In this document: positions 1 to 12,670 of the stretch, piece by piece
Layout: every line of letters starts with the position of its first letter
Numbering within the stretch: position 1 is the stretch's first letter
Source of the DNA: Siphonodentalium dalli
Lineage: Eukaryota; Mollusca; Scaphopoda; Gadilida; Siphonodentaliidae
Direction: 5' to 3'
Assembly: GCA_032622095.1 (NCBI GenBank)
Contig: CP136061.1
Span: 254,831,582 to 254,895,581, forward strand
DNA: 64,000 bases
The notes under the pieces: generated by a model
What the model was told of the DNA's origin: nothing
Seen by the model: the letters and a program-made list of their open reading frames with translations, nothing else
Database searches by the model: none
Program-made: the position numbers and the translations under genes

Positions 1-689
1 GGGAGTATCCACCAAGTGATATAGATTCTCAGTTCATTCAAAGACTTTCCCCGTAATTTACCCCAAAATGCATCATAATTTACAACTAAGAGATAGAGTT
101 ATTGCCCTTCCATGGAAAATAATAGACTGGCACTGTCTGGCAGTACAGACCAGATCGAAATTAAACAAAGAACACACGTCGGTACCTTGATAAAACAACA
201 TGTTCACAGTTTATTCGACCAGATAAGTTGATAAAATAATCTATCCAGTTATTACACAATGTTTTGGAGCTTCCTCTTTCAAATAGTATATGATATGGAA
301 TATGTTGTAAATATAACGTGATCTGTGGATTTGAAAATTGAGTGGGCCTTTAAGTAGTCCCGCATGCCAATGAGATCTGTTGCTGGGTTCTGCTGTTTAG
401 CCATGATGCTGATCGAACAAATTTATGTTGTTAAGGGGTGTGCTAATCGTTAAAATAAACAGGCATTACGTTGAAGGGAAGCCATGAAGAATATATGGCA
501 TCGGATACCAGTAAAAAATAAACGTTATATGTGTGTTTTTCATAAACTTTACACCAACACCACCAATACCATAGTTTATGTGCAATTGTGTCGCGATATG
601 ACCTTTAAACGGACAATTGAAAACGGAAACGATTCACTTGAACTTTCAGATTATGAAGAGATATGGATGGATGTGTATAGTTTTTCGTC
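1..689. other. Gene-free stretch with half of a dispersed repeat pair
   Basis: No coding region is supported here. Positions 44-352 are a diverged direct copy of 6174-6416; both share the words ACACACGTCGGTACCT, TGTTTTGGAGCTTC and TATAACGTGATCTG. This is a dispersed repeat of unknown class. Confidence 0.6.
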
Positions 690-1870
690 GAAACACATTC
701 CGTCTTCGGGACACTTCGTCGAAACACATTCCATCTTCATGACACTTCGTCTAAAGCATTACGTCTTCATGACACTTCGTCTAAAGCTTTACGTCTTCAT
801 GACACTTCGTCTAAATACATTACGTCTTCGTGACACTTCATCTAAATTATTACGTCTTCATGACACTTCGTCTAAAACATTACGTCTTCATGACACTTCG
901 TCTAAAATAATTACGTCTTCATGACACTTCGTCTAAATACATTACGTCTTCGTGACACTTCGTCTAAATTAGTACGTCTTCATGACACTTCATCTAAAAC
1001 ATTACGTCTTCATGACACTTCGTCTAAATAATTACGTCTTCATGACACTTCGTCTAAACGCATTCCGTCTTCATGACACTTCGTCTAAATGCATTACGTC
1101 TTCGGAACACTTCGTCTAAAAACATTAAGTCTTCGGGAGACTTCGTCTAAACACATTCCGTCTTCATGACACTAAGTCTAAAGACATTACGTCTTCGGAA
1201 CACTTCGTCTAAAAACATTAAGTCTTCACGACACTTCGTCTAAAGACATTCCGTCTTCATGACACTTCGTCTAAATACATTACGTCTTCGGAACACTTCG
1301 TCTAAACACATTAAGTCTTCGGGACACTTCGTCTAAATACATTCCGTCTTTATGACACTAAGTCTAAAAAAATAACGTCTTCGGAACACTTCGTCTAAAA
1401 ACATTAAGTCTTCGGGACAATTCGTCTAAACACATTCCATCTTTAGGATATTTCGTCTAGAAACATTCCGCTTCAGGACACTTCGTCTAAACACATTCCG
1501 TCCTCATGACATTTCATACACTTCATCTAAATCATTCCGTCTTCAGGACAAATCGTCTAAACACATTCCGTCTTCAGGATACTTCGTCTAAATACATTCC
1601 GTCTTCAGGATACTTCGTCTAACAACATTCCGTCGTCAGGACACTTCGTTTAAACACATTCTGCCTTCAGGACACTTCCTTTAAACACACTCCGATTTCA
1701 GGACACTTCATATAAACACATGCCGTCTTCGGGACACTTCGTCTAAATACATTCCGTCTTCAGGACGCTTCGTCTAAACACATTCCGTCTTCAGGACACT
1801 CCGTCTAAGAACATTATAGTCAATACGACTTGGTCTAAGACACATTCCGTCTTCATGACACTAAGTCTAA
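690..1870. repeat. 30-31 bp minisatellite
   Basis: About 37 diverged tandem copies of a 30-31 bp unit built from CTTCATGACACTTCGTCTAA followed by a variable ACATTACGT/ACATTCCGT part. Copies drift gradually: CATTCCGTCTTCAGG forms dominate after 1480 and CATTACGTCTTCATG forms before 1100. An apparent reading frame starting at 484 runs into this array and only reflects its periodicity. Confidence 0.9.
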
Positions 1871-3418
1871 ATATAAGAGACATGATCAGTGGAAACAGAT
1901 GCCCGTCACCCCAGATGAGCACCAGTCATCGCACCCCTTTATCGGCACAAGATATTCACACAAACCGTCACTTTTATCAAAACATGACTCGACCTGACTC
2001 TCGTCTACATTTCGTCTAATGACCAATTGTCGTATGGACAAAGTTAACAACTTTCTCACTATATATGAACTATACTACTGATAAGAATTAGAATATATAT
2101 AGCTTATAGTAGATGTCTTCTTTTTTTTGGACAGTCCAAAAACCTTTTCGCAGAATTGACGACTATATACGAGACCGTTTGTGAAAAAAATTGTGCCTTT
2201 CAAACTTCTTTCCACTCTCATTAAAGTGATACAGTTCTGTTTGCCGTGATTATTTTGCACTTAATTATGTTGTTATCAGGTGCGTGGTTGGTGCATGGCT
2301 TCACGAAACCGTAATCGTATAACTTGATGACGGATATAGCAAAATGACAATTGATAGAAATAACACAAATTCTAGTGACGAAGCGCCATATCCGTAATTC
2401 TTATCAGGAGTATAGCTCATTATGCGCAAGGTGTCCATAGACGAAATGTGTTAGGCGAAATATCGAAGAGACCCCACGCATGCGACCTATATATGTCACA
2501 CGTGGAAGTGAATGAGTCGTGGTCGCCAGAGGGTGGTAGTACAAGAATGCTGTTTCACAGTCCCAGATGGTGAGTATTATATTATACCCCCTCACCTACA
2601 AGCACGACACCTCTCGCTATTATATTTAATCTTATTGATGTAACTAAACACGAGATTGTTTACAGATACGGTGAGTCCCGGGATGTGTATCAAGGTCATT
2701 AATTCAAATCGCCCTTATCGACGCTTTTGATAGATAGATAGATAGATAGATAGATTTATTCAGCAAAAGACGCCCCATTATAGGGACAGGTTGCCATGTA
2801 TAATTATATTAACAGTGTATCATGTGACATCATACAATATATTGACATTACATACATTGAATAATAGTGATAATATATATATATATTCATTAATTGCGTA
2901 TATTTTTATCTGTATAGTGAGTTATCATACATGATTCAACACACGTAATTTGTCTAGTTTAGCTGTGATCTGGCCTCGAATAACCGCTTGACTACGTTGC
3001 AGATTTGTGAGCATATCCGAGCTGTGCCATTGGCTAATCTATGTGTGAGTTGGTCCAATCTACTCATCAATCGAAAATTGATAAAATTGTCACCCATAAT
3101 TTAATGAGTTCATTTTTGATGAAATCAGAAGACACCCAGGACGCAACCTTGTGAATTCGCTTTTATGACCATTAGAAAGCGTGTTATATCTCAAGCCCTC
3201 TTTAACCGATCGGCATGTAACTTTGCGTGTCGTATTCTAAGACATGGAACCGGACATGGTAAAATTTTGAACGCAATCAGACACGAAGGTCATATATTTT
3301 TAAACGTGCCAAAATCGTGACAGAATTACGGACAGACACGCACACACAAACATGCAGTTGGCTTTTATATAGATAGATGTTGTTTTGTTATTCCGTCAGC
3401 TGAGTATTTTACACCACT
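1871..3418. other. Gene-free stretch with microsatellite
   Basis: No gene seen. A (GATA)n run lies near 2727-2756. Positions 2365-2440 resemble the short repeats at 23530-23945 (shared TTCTAGTGACG and CATTATGCG words). The end (3240-3380) has the CAGACACGCACACACAAA type of tail also seen near other retroelement-like fragments in the window. Confidence 0.5.
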
Positions 3419-3810
3419 TTAACCCTTTACCCAACAAACCGGCCAAAAACGCACAAATAAAGCTTCAATAGCCTAAATTATCTTGGGTCTGTCTCAATAA
3501 AACCATACAAATATGGATATCATTGGAACCGGCTCATTGACCACATTGTGATGGTTACAGTTATGCCCTGTGCCAATGCATTCTCTTATATATGCGAGTC
3601 GACCATAGGTCGCCTCGCATATATAAGCGAATGCATTGGCCTAAAACAATTTTTTTTTTTTACCATTTTTGATTACATTCTTTAACAATTTTATAATTTG
3701 TAATGTGTTAAGCCAATGCATTCTCTTATATATGCGAGGCGACCTATGGTCGACTCGCATATACAAGAGAATGCATTGGCACAGGGCCGTTCTGTTGGGT
3801 AAAGGGTTAA
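3419..3810 (+). mobile_element. piggyBac-like MITE with two hairpins, copy 1
   Basis: Bounded by TTAA on both sides, with inverted ends CCCTTTACCCAACA / TGTTGGGTAAAGGG. The TTAA target duplication and CCYT-type end are the hallmark of piggyBac transposons. The interior holds two near-perfect hairpins of about 70 bp (3571-3640 and 3713-3785) that read CCAATGCATTCTCTTATATA and fold back on themselves. No coding capacity, so mobilisation would need a transposase in trans. Confidence 0.85.
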
Positions 3811-4255
3811 CTGATACACCAATAACATAGTTCCTATTTGGTGCGGCATGCGATGCTATATCTATAGAAATCCGTGTTATGCAGATATCTGACTCCATGG
3901 AGTCGAGAGTCCAGAGCTCAGCAGACACCTGTATCATTGGCTTGCATACCTCACGAAGTTTGCTGTTCGATTTCGTATGTGGTAAGTAAGGGTTAGAGCA
4001 CAACAATGGTTCTTTACCAGAATCAATCGAGTCGAAGACGAAAACTATTGGCATGCTCTGACCGACTCAGCGCACAATGGACCACACACATATCGACATG
4101 AGAAGTACAGTCTCTGTATTTCCTCAAGAAACGGTGCTACTATATAGCACAATGCTTTTACTACTAAAATACCCGTATATGATTGATTCTTGCGAGATAA
4201 CTTCATGCAATTTACAGTCAAATTTAGATAGCATCGTTACTAGTGAAACTATAAA

Positions 4256-4640
4256 TGTGACCCGCCATATCAAATCCAGTCGTAAGTCGGGATTTTTTTT
4301 ACCCTGTGCCAATGCAATCTCTTATATATGCGAGTCGACCATAGGTCGCCTCGCATATATAAGTGAATGCATTGGCCTAACAATGTTTTATCATTTTTTT
4401 TTAAATAAATGTTTCGTACAATTTTTAGGACATAAAATAAAAAACATCCATTACCCTGCAGGGAGCCCCACACAAAAAATAGAAGCATATAGAAGAGTGT
4501 CGTCTGCTCATGTTTGTCTGGGGCTCTGTATGGGTGAAATTATAAAATTGTTAAAGAATACAAGAAAAAAATATTAAAATTGTAAAAAATTGTTAGGCCA
4601 ATGCATTCTCTTATATATGCGAGGCGACCTATGATAGTTT
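4256..4640. mobile_element. Truncated MITE of the TGTGACCCGCC family
   Basis: Starts with TGTGACCCGCCATATCAAAT like the complete copy at 22530-22988 and carries the same hairpin module (4308-4378). It breaks inside the second hairpin near 4632, where unrelated sequence begins. The spacer is in the opposite orientation to the 22530 copy, which fits simple insertion in the other orientation because the ends are symmetrical. Confidence 0.75.
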
Positions 4641-5125
4641 TTACTTGCCATGTAGTTATAGCTGTGTTACAGATGCATTTTATAAGCAGTTTTGAATTCG
4701 GTTTCTGGCACTTTGTACATAGCTTTCTACAAACTCCATACAGCGCCCTCTACGCTATCGCTGCGATATATCACTGCCACAATGAATCATTTAAATAGAT
4801 TTATCGTCTGCAAAGTACATTCATAATGAATGTACTTTGCAGACGATAAATCTATTTTTACATATCGTCGCGGAACTGTATTTAGATCTATTTACTACTA
4901 TTTAGTCACCTATTATCTTGTTTTGACCACCAAATTTTGTTTCAAGTTTGCAATAATGGTAATTCTTTCGGTATTGATAAGAATTTGAACTGAGCCAGAC
5001 ATAGACAATTTTAATCCTAAAACATAGGAACTAAAAACACGTAAGAATTCCTTACCAATTAATGTCATATATCTCAGCGGAGCGATGGGAGATAACTCTG
5101 CCTGGAGTTTGAGCTTTCTATATAC
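4641..5125. repeat. Dispersed repeat with 60 bp palindrome, inverted partner at 7930-8270
   Basis: Positions 4790-4858 form a nearly perfect palindrome around GTACATTCATAATGAATGTAC. The flanks (GAGGGCGCTG-type and GATAACTCTGCCTGGAG-type words) recur inverted at 7930-8270, so two copies of one hairpin-containing element lie in opposite orientation. Confidence 0.7.
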
Positions 5126-5288
5126 CGAAATGCCTGCAACAGAATGCGAGTGTGTGGACGCACCCTTACGTGTAGCCTTTTCTGTTATATGGCGAGGAAG
5201 GAAGCGGGCGCAATTGTGCATGAGTTAAATACTATCATAAGAAACTGAAATTTTCTTCGGCTATGTTGGATCTTAGTTGACATATAGA

Positions 5289-5434
5289 GGATCTACAACT
5301 CGTCCCCAGTTTATAGCGGAATTTACAAAACTCTTCCAGTAAATTAGGTCTGGACAGAGCCTTTGGCGAGGTCAGACCTAATTTGCTGGACGAGTTTTGT
5401 AAATTCCGCTATAAACTGGGGACGAGTTGTAGAT
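5289..5434. repeat. Foldback hairpin, CTACAACTCGTCCCCAG family
   Basis: Left arm GATCTACAACTCGTCCCCAG is repeated as its inverse at the right end, with a loop near the AGGTCTGGACAGAGCC segment. Related copies are at 13060-13170 (full) and 14178-14240 (half). The downstream flank 5570-5720 recurs inverted at 12790-12960 and direct at 13895-14170, so the hairpin belongs to a longer dispersed element. Confidence 0.8.
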
Positions 5435-6780
5435 TCTATTTATTACATGACCCAAAACATAGACAAAACATACTTAAATCAACAAATGAGCAGCGAAACT
5501 AACATCGGCTTCTATAAGACATGCAATGACGTTTCACGTAACTATGCGTTGTTTGCCCGCGTAAAGAAATAGTCCCATGCAGATAAATAAAGACTCGTTG
5601 GTGTTTTTAATGGCGTATATTTAATGACATAACTTTCAAAACTCTTCAGTCTTTATATTTTGTTGGAAAAATATTGGAAGCCATAGTATTTTGAGACATA
5701 CCGTATACAGAATGTAAACAGACGACAAAGTGGAAGCCAAAGGTCACCTGGCACTATTTCCTCTTATTAAACGAACGTTTAATATCACAATTTATAGAAT
5801 AGGTTTATTGAATGGAATAAGGGTAGGATCATGTAATAAAGTCCAATATAGTCAGAGGGTCACGCTACGTCCTCCATATTGTTTTCTGGGATGCTTAATT
5901 TTGCATCGAATAATGTTGTGGTGAACAGGGTCGTGGCTTTCGTGGGCGTAATTTTTCAACTCTTGTCTTGTTTCGTCCTTGCAATACGATTAAAGGTTCA
6001 TTTAATTTTCACCGATTATTTTTTTTATAGTGCCTTGAATTACGGTTTTAATAACAATCTATGACATAAAATATGATTAAAATACTATAATTAATCATCA
6101 TTTGGATCGCCTGTGTCTCAGAAGGTGCCCATTCATAGAGTAGTAGATAATAGCTGAAATCATAGAAACATTTCCCCCGTTTCGCTCCCAGAATGCCACA
6201 TAATTCTCCTTTTATTGAAAATAATAGAGTGCAGAACAGTACAGATGTAACTTAAGCACAGAACACACGTCGGTACCTCAACAAAACAACATGTTTACAG
6301 TTTATTACACCGAATGAGTTGATAATGTTTTGGAGCTTCTTCTTTCAAATGGTATATATATTATGGCATATATTTTATATAACGTGATCTGGGGGTTAGA
6401 AAATTAAGTGGGCCTTAAGGATTTGTTTAATTTGAAATTGGGTAACTTGTTTGGACTACATAGCAATTGTAAGAAAGTTATAATATATAAACAAAATCAT
6501 CAAAATAGTCTGAAAAGGATTCTTCTTCTTTCTTTTATTCAGATTCATTGGATTTCGGATGAGTTCAAGACCAGGTAATATTCTCGTCTTCACTCGGATT
6601 CAGTTTTGTGATCATCGGATTATTCAAAAAATTAAATTGATGAATTTCCGCTCAAATGACTGAACGATCTGTCGTTCCCGTTACCAAGAAAATTGTAAAC
6701 CAGCTAATTTCAATCAAATTTGAACTTTTTTTTCTTCAATCATATCGATCATTTTCCGGTATACAATAACACTCATCCAC
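5435..6780. other. Gene-free stretch of dispersed repeats
   Basis: No coding region supported. It contains the flank of the foldback family (5570-5720) and the second copy (6174-6416) of the repeat seen at 44-352. The rest is unrecognised AT-rich sequence. Confidence 0.5.
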
Positions 6781-6864
6781 AACCCTAACCCTAACCAACC
6801 ATAACCCTAACCCTAACCCTAACCATAACCCTAACCAACCCTAACCCTAACCCTAACCCTAACA
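6781..6864. repeat. Interstitial telomere-like (CCCTAA)n repeat
   Basis: About 14 copies of AACCCT with a few AACCAT/AACCAACC variants, equivalent to TTAGGG on the other strand. TTAGGG is the telomere repeat of most metazoans outside arthropods and nematodes. The tract is bracketed by a short direct repeat ACACTCATCCACAACC, which suggests slippage or insertion at a break. Confidence 0.9.
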
Positions 6865-7047
6865 CTCATCCACAACCTTTCAACGCAGTGTTCTATTGCT
6901 AATACTTTCACTGAATACTAATACTATATCAGTACTAACATTATTTCTCCTAATTCAACTATTTGGTTAGGCTGACTAACAACTGTATAGGTGATATTCA
7001 TACTACATGTGCTTCTTCTACTGCTTTAGACATTAATGATATACTAT

Positions 7048-7867
7048 ATCATGCCATGAATCTCTACTAGGGCTAACGCCCGTAGAGATCATATTCCACC
7101 AGTACAAAACATGGGAACTTTTTGAAGTTTTGACAGGGTACCTTATAAAGTCGAAAAAATAACGCGGAGAATATATTTCTTAGTTATTATCTGTTCCTTG
7201 ATAATATACTTCACTGTAGTTGAAGGTCCCAACTCGAAATTGCATGTTTTTCTGCAAATTTTTTCCGACTCCCCCCTGATCTATGGAGGAATGTGTTTTA
7301 GCACCTGCGTTGTGTGAGTTGCAACATGCATATATATAGTCAGAATATAGATGATTAAACCCAATATTTCACACCCAATATTTCAGATCATTATACATTT
7401 CTTTTGAACATAAGCTGGAGTATTTTGTTCTGCATGTAAACAATATTTTTTGACGCAAGACATTCTGATCATGTATATACAGGAGCAGAATTTTCCCATA
7501 TAATTTTGATCTGCGTACGTGCGCTTATCTGTGAGACATCTAACAATTACATCTGTATATATTCTAAGTATTATTTCACTTACATTTTTGAGCTGATATC
7601 ACAATAAACATTGAATTAATTACCCAGGAGAAATTCCATGATTGTAAGCGACGCAAAGCAAAATCGCCCACAAAGTCACTTAAATCGTGAAATTTCGAGT
7701 TGGGACCTTCACCTACAGTGAAGTACATTATCAAGGAATAGATACTAACTGAGAAATATATATTCCCTGCGTTATTTTTTCAAATTTATAAGGTTCCCAG
7801 GTTTTCACCTGCATGGTGGAATATGATCTCTACGGGCGTTAGCAAGAGTAGAGATTCATGGCATGAT
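7048..7867. mobile_element. Foldback element, ATCATGCCATGAATCTC ends
   Basis: Long inverted arms of about 180-195 bp (7048-7243 and 7687-7867) begin with ATCATGCCATGAATCTC and enclose about 440 bp of AT-rich filler. No coding capacity. A closely related element lies at 14688-15202 and a half copy at 14307-14480. Confidence 0.8.
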
Positions 7868-7929
7868 CTAATGATATACCAGAAACTGATTGGTACTTCA
7901 ATAGAGGATCACATCATCATACCTGTTCA

Positions 7930-8270
7930 TACAGGCTAACAAACTCCAGGTAGAGTTATCTCCCATCGCTCTGCTGAGATACCACTGCCATGAGGACATT
8001 TGGTAAGAATTTCTTACGTGTTCTTAGTTCTTGTGTTTTAGGATTAAAATTGTCTATATCAGGCTCAGTTCATATTGTTCTTATCAATAACGAAAGAATT
8101 ATCATTATTGAAAACTTTGGTGGTCAAAATAAGATAATAGGTGACTAAATATAGTTCCGACGATATGTAAAATTAGATGTATCGGTCCGCCAAGTACCAT
8201 CCTTGTGGCAGTGCTATATCGCAATGATAACGTAGAGGGCGCTGCATGGAGTTTAACAGGCTACAGGATT
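7930..8270. repeat. Inverted partner of the 4641-5125 repeat
   Basis: Reverse-complement similarity to 4680-5125, including GAGTTATCTCCCATCGCTC and GTAGAGGGCGCTG words. It lacks the central palindrome seen at 4790-4858. Confidence 0.65.
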
Positions 8271-9392
8271 CCCCGAAGACAACGGAGGAAACCATTACGG
8301 CCAACGCAGCCAATGGCCCTCAATCCATGTCAAGGTCAAACATTGGGTCCCGAGTCAAAGGTTCCGAGTCCAGACACACATACCAGACGAACTGACCTGT
8401 CTGCATGACTTCGAGTGTGGTAATCTCGGTTAATTAAAATATGTATGCTAGATTAGATAATTGTGGGAAAGTATATAGTGTCCTTCGTGACATTTCGAAC
8501 AAACGCCATAATATTTTATTGCGATAATTTCGCTCTGAGTCACATTTACTCTTCGAAATGAATGGCATCCACTTCATTCACAAGCGGTGAGTCACTTTGC
8601 AATCGGAAAGAGTTATTACGTTACAATGAGGAAGTTTAGCGAGTTGCACCATTGGTGACATTGGTGAATGGTAAGCTTATGAACGATTGAAGGGTTGTTA
8701 GATGCGAGCGGGACACAGCACAACACGTAATCAATATTGTCGTGGGATTAAAATGGAATACAATTGGGGTCACTTCCAATTGGCGCTTCTGGCGCGCACC
8801 AAAAGCCACAAAATGCGCGCCAAAGTGACTAAAGCGACAAAACATGCGATAATGTCACATGTTTTGGCGCGTGCCGAAAGCGACACAAGTGCCAAAATGT
8901 ACGCCGCAATGCCGCATGTTTCGTCGCTTCTCGCGCTTTCGGTGCGCGACTAATGACGCATGTTTTGTCGCTTTCGGCGCGCGTCAGAAACGCCATTACG
9001 AAGTGGCCTAATAATATTCCATAGATATCGGCTGTATATATATATATATACCACCATTTGGTCTCACAGAACATTAACCCTTTCATGACGGGGTTTCATA
9101 AATAAATAAATATTGTTAGGCCAATGTATTCCCTTATAATATATATGCGAGGCTTCCTATGCGAGACTAGCATATATAAGAGAATGCATTGGCACGTGGT
9201 TTTCGAAACATTTCAGGAAGCTCCAGTCATGGAAGGGTAAAAACCAACATCAACCCAATAAATAGAATGGACCAACATAATTAAATACAAATGGACATCG
9301 GCAAAGATCGGTAAAAATCGGTAAAGATCGGCTAAGAAATACAATTTGATTCTACTATATAAACTTGTTATTATACATGTTGTATATACATT
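8271..9392. other. Gene-free stretch with GCGCGCC-rich segment and decayed hairpin MITE
   Basis: No gene supported. Positions 8770-8995 are locally GC-rich with imperfect repeats of GCGCGCC, ACATGTTTTG and CTTTCGGCGC. Positions 9074-9241 look like a decayed relative of the hairpin MITEs: TTAACCCTTTCATGAC at the left, GTCATGGAAGGGTAA at the right, and one damaged hairpin between. Confidence 0.55.
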
Positions 9393-9491
9393 GTGGGTTT
9401 TTTCTTGTACGAGTCCAGGTTGTGGTGAAAAGTTATATTATACTTCCAATATGACTTTTCACCACAACCTGGACGAGTAAAAGAAAACACA
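9393..9491. repeat. Hairpin of about 45 bp arms
   Basis: The left arm reading TTGTACGAGTCCAGGTTGTG and its inverse at 9450-9491 leave only a short AT-rich loop. Near-perfect pairing suggests recent origin. Confidence 0.8.
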
Positions 9492-9601
9492 TATACTGTG
9501 CACAATATTGTATAATGACATTTATATTATCCATCTGTATGTTTATCAAAAAGACGTCACCCGAAGTCCCGATAACGTTTATAGGTAATATTGGACTGAT
9601 T

Positions 9602-12387
9602 CCTGGAACCGCCACCTCCTCTTCAGTTACGTATCCTGATATATCAGGTTACGTATCCTGATATATCAGGTTATTATCCTGATATATCAGGTTACGTATC
9701 CTGATATATCAGGTTATTATCCTGATATATCAGGTTATGTATCCTGATATATCAGGTTATTATCCTGATATATTAGGTTACGTATCCTGATATATCAGGT
9801 TATTATCCTGAAATATCAGGTTATGTATCCTGATATATCAGGTTATGTATCCTGATATATCAGGTTACGTATCCTGATATATCACGTTATTATCCTGATA
9901 TATCAGGTTATGTATCCTGATATATCAGGTTATTATCCTGATATATCAGGTTACGTATCCTGATATATCACGTTATTATCCTGATATATCAGGTTACGTA
10001 TCCTGATATATCACGTTATTATCCTGATATATGTTATTATCCTGATATATCAGGTTATTATCCAGATATATTAGGTTACGTGTCCTGATATATCAGGTTA
10101 TTATCCTGATATATCAGGTTATGTATCCTGATATATCAGGTTATTATCCTGACATATCAGGTTATTATCCTGATATATCAGGTTATGTAACCTGATATAT
10201 ATAGAATATGTAGCTAGTGTCGTCGCTTAAATTGTTTATGTCCGTGAGGGGGATTTGAGCATCTATTGGGTGAGGCTCTGCCGAGTCCAATAGATGCCAA
10301 ATCCCCCGAGCGGACATAAACAGTTTAAGCCACGACATTAGCTACAAATTTTATTTATCCATCGCACAAAACTTGACTTTTGTGAGGTAAATCTGTCATT
10401 TTCCTCAGTTTTACATTCGTTACTTCGATGACACCATTACATTTATTAGGTCAAGCAAACCAATTAGCATTCATGACGTGGGAAAACCGGAGTGCAGCTT
10501 AGAGCGAAATAGTTCGTTGGCATTTTTACATTTATTATAAGCAGACCTTGTTCTGGTGATTTATAGATGTTTTAGAGCTAAAACATATATCGTTTTACGA
10601 ATTATTTTAGTGAATTATACACGATAAAAACGTTCTGAAATCACAATGACGTCATTAAGGCCGGTTGACGTCCCTAGTTACCTGCGCAATTTGCATATCA
10701 AATTACGTCATAAAAGTAGTACTAACCTAACAAAGCTACGTTGACCTACCAAAGCTACATTGACGTAATAAACGTAACGTTTATTAGGCAGGCTTTATGT
10801 AGTCAATAGACGTAGTGAGCGGTGGATAATTCAGGTTATGTATCCTGATATATCAGGTTATTATCCTGATATATCAGGTTACGTATCCTGATATATCAGG
10901 TTATTATCCTGATATATCAGGTTATTATCCTGATATATCAGGTTATTATCCTGATATATCAGGTTACGTGTCCTGATATATCAGGTTATTATCCTGATAT
11001 ATCAGGTTATGTATCCTGATATATCAGGTTATTATCCTGATATATCAGGTTATGTATCCTGATATATCAGGTTGTCTCGACCAATCTAGAATGTCGTCTC
11101 ATTGGTGGAGGCTTGTGGTTGGTTCCATATGAAGTTTGGTGACGATGAGTGATGTGGCATGTAGGCGATTAACCACACACCCTCACCAAACTTCATATGA
11201 ATCTTCAGGGTGACCTCTAGGTGGGAACCATCTATTTTTCCCGATATTCGTCAGAAAACATGGCCGCCATCAGCCATCTTGGATTTCAAATTTGGATCCA
11301 TTGGCACGCCCAGCAGCCCAAATTTATCGGAAAAAATATTTTAAAACTTTATACAGGCGTGTTTTGGGTCACCTCTGGGGGTAAAAAATGTTTCCGAATT
11401 TCATTGAAAGCATTTCCGCCATTTTGGATTATAAACTGTGTATGATTAAATCCTTTGGCACACAATACAGACCACATCCTTTATATAGTCCTTACTAAAC
11501 TTCATATGGATCTTCTGGAAGATGGGAGCCATCAAAAATGTAATTGAAAAACATGGCCGCTAGCGGCCATCTTGGATGGGAGGTATCCAATTATTAGGAA
11601 ATTCATGAAAAAAAACATGGCCGCCAACAGGATTTCATTCGCACACCATGCATCCCTCATTTATTGGTGAAATGTTTGAAATGAAAATAATTTCATCTAC
11701 AGAATACAAGCCCATTGCGTACATTACTGTAACTGTTTGACTTTCCTTCTTCTATAGGAGTCCTTTATTATTCTATTGTCTGCTCAGCATGAAATTAACA
11801 CCTCCCAAAGTTGAGCTACATTGTCATTGACACTTTCATTTGAACTTAGTATCTAATCATTTCCCAAGGGAACTACTCATCAATGAGTATTTAGTATAGA
11901 AAGGGTTAATAATGGACTGCACGGTCATCGCTCAGTGGATGGTTCGGTTCTTGCTAACACTTCCATGACTGGAGCTTCTTGAAATTTTGCAAAACCCCTG
12001 TGCCAATGAACTCTTTTATAAATGCGAGTCTCCTACTGGGAGCCTCGCATATATAAGAGAATACATTGGCCTAACAATATTGACCAAGAATCCAACCAAG
12101 CACAAACCTCCGCTAATGAGACGACACTCTGGATTGGTCGAGACATAACCTGATATATCGGGATTATAACCTAATATATCAGGATACGTAACCTGATATA
12201 TCAGGATAATAACCTGATATATCAGGATACATAACCTGATATATCAGGATACGTAACCTGATATATCAGGATACGTAACCTGATATATCAGGATAATAAC
12301 CTGATATATCAAGATAATAACCTGATATATCAGGATAATAACCTGATATATCAGGATACTAACTGAAGAGGAGGTGGCGGTCCCTGG
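9602..12387. mobile_element. Compound foldback element with CCTGATATATCAGG arrays
   Basis: The outer ends are inverted copies of GCCACCTCCTCTTCAGTTA (9609-9629 and 12360-12380). Just inside each end are tandem arrays of a 20-21 bp unit holding the perfect palindrome CCTGATATATCAGG (9629-10205, 10833-11073, 12145-12362). A further inverted segment, GTCTCGACCAATC to GCTTGTGGTTGG (11072-11125 versus 12085-12150), lies inside the arrays. This resembles foldback transposons with tandem-repeat arms. No coding capacity was found. A damaged copy of the hairpin MITE module sits at 11998-12075. Confidence 0.65.
10205..10350. repeat. Hairpin inside the compound foldback
   Basis: Arms containing GTTTATGTCCG...GGGGATTT (left) and their inverse (right) pair over about 60 bp around a short GGCTCTGCC loop. 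It interrupts the CCTGATATATCAGG arrays and may be a nested insertion. Confidence 0.75.
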
Positions 12388-12414
12388 TCGCCGTAGATTC
12401 CAATGTGACTTTCT

Positions 12415-12670
12415 CACTTTCGGGACTGCTGTGATGTCAGGTAGTATATTCTTGACACTTTCGGGACTGCTGTGATGTCAGGTAGTATATTCTTGACACT
12501 TTCGGGACTGCTGTGATGTCAGGTAGTATATTCTTGACACTTTCGGGACTGCTGTGATGTCAGGTAGTATATTCTTGACACTTTCGGGACTGCTGTGATG
12601 TCAGGTAGTATATTCTTACACTTTCGGGACTGCTGTGATGTCAGGTAGTATATTTTTTACACTTTCGGGG
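12415..12670. repeat. 41 bp tandem repeat, about six copies
   Basis: Unit starts CACTTTCGGGACTGCTGTGA and ends in AGTATATTCTTGA. The first five copies are almost identical and the last two carry small changes at the 3' end (TTCTTACA, TTTTTTACA). Confidence 0.95.

Noticed and set aside
484-924. 146-codon frame ending in a TLRLKTLRLHDTSSK-like repeat
   Set aside because: Its second half is the translated 30-31 bp minisatellite; the first half has no recognisable domain.
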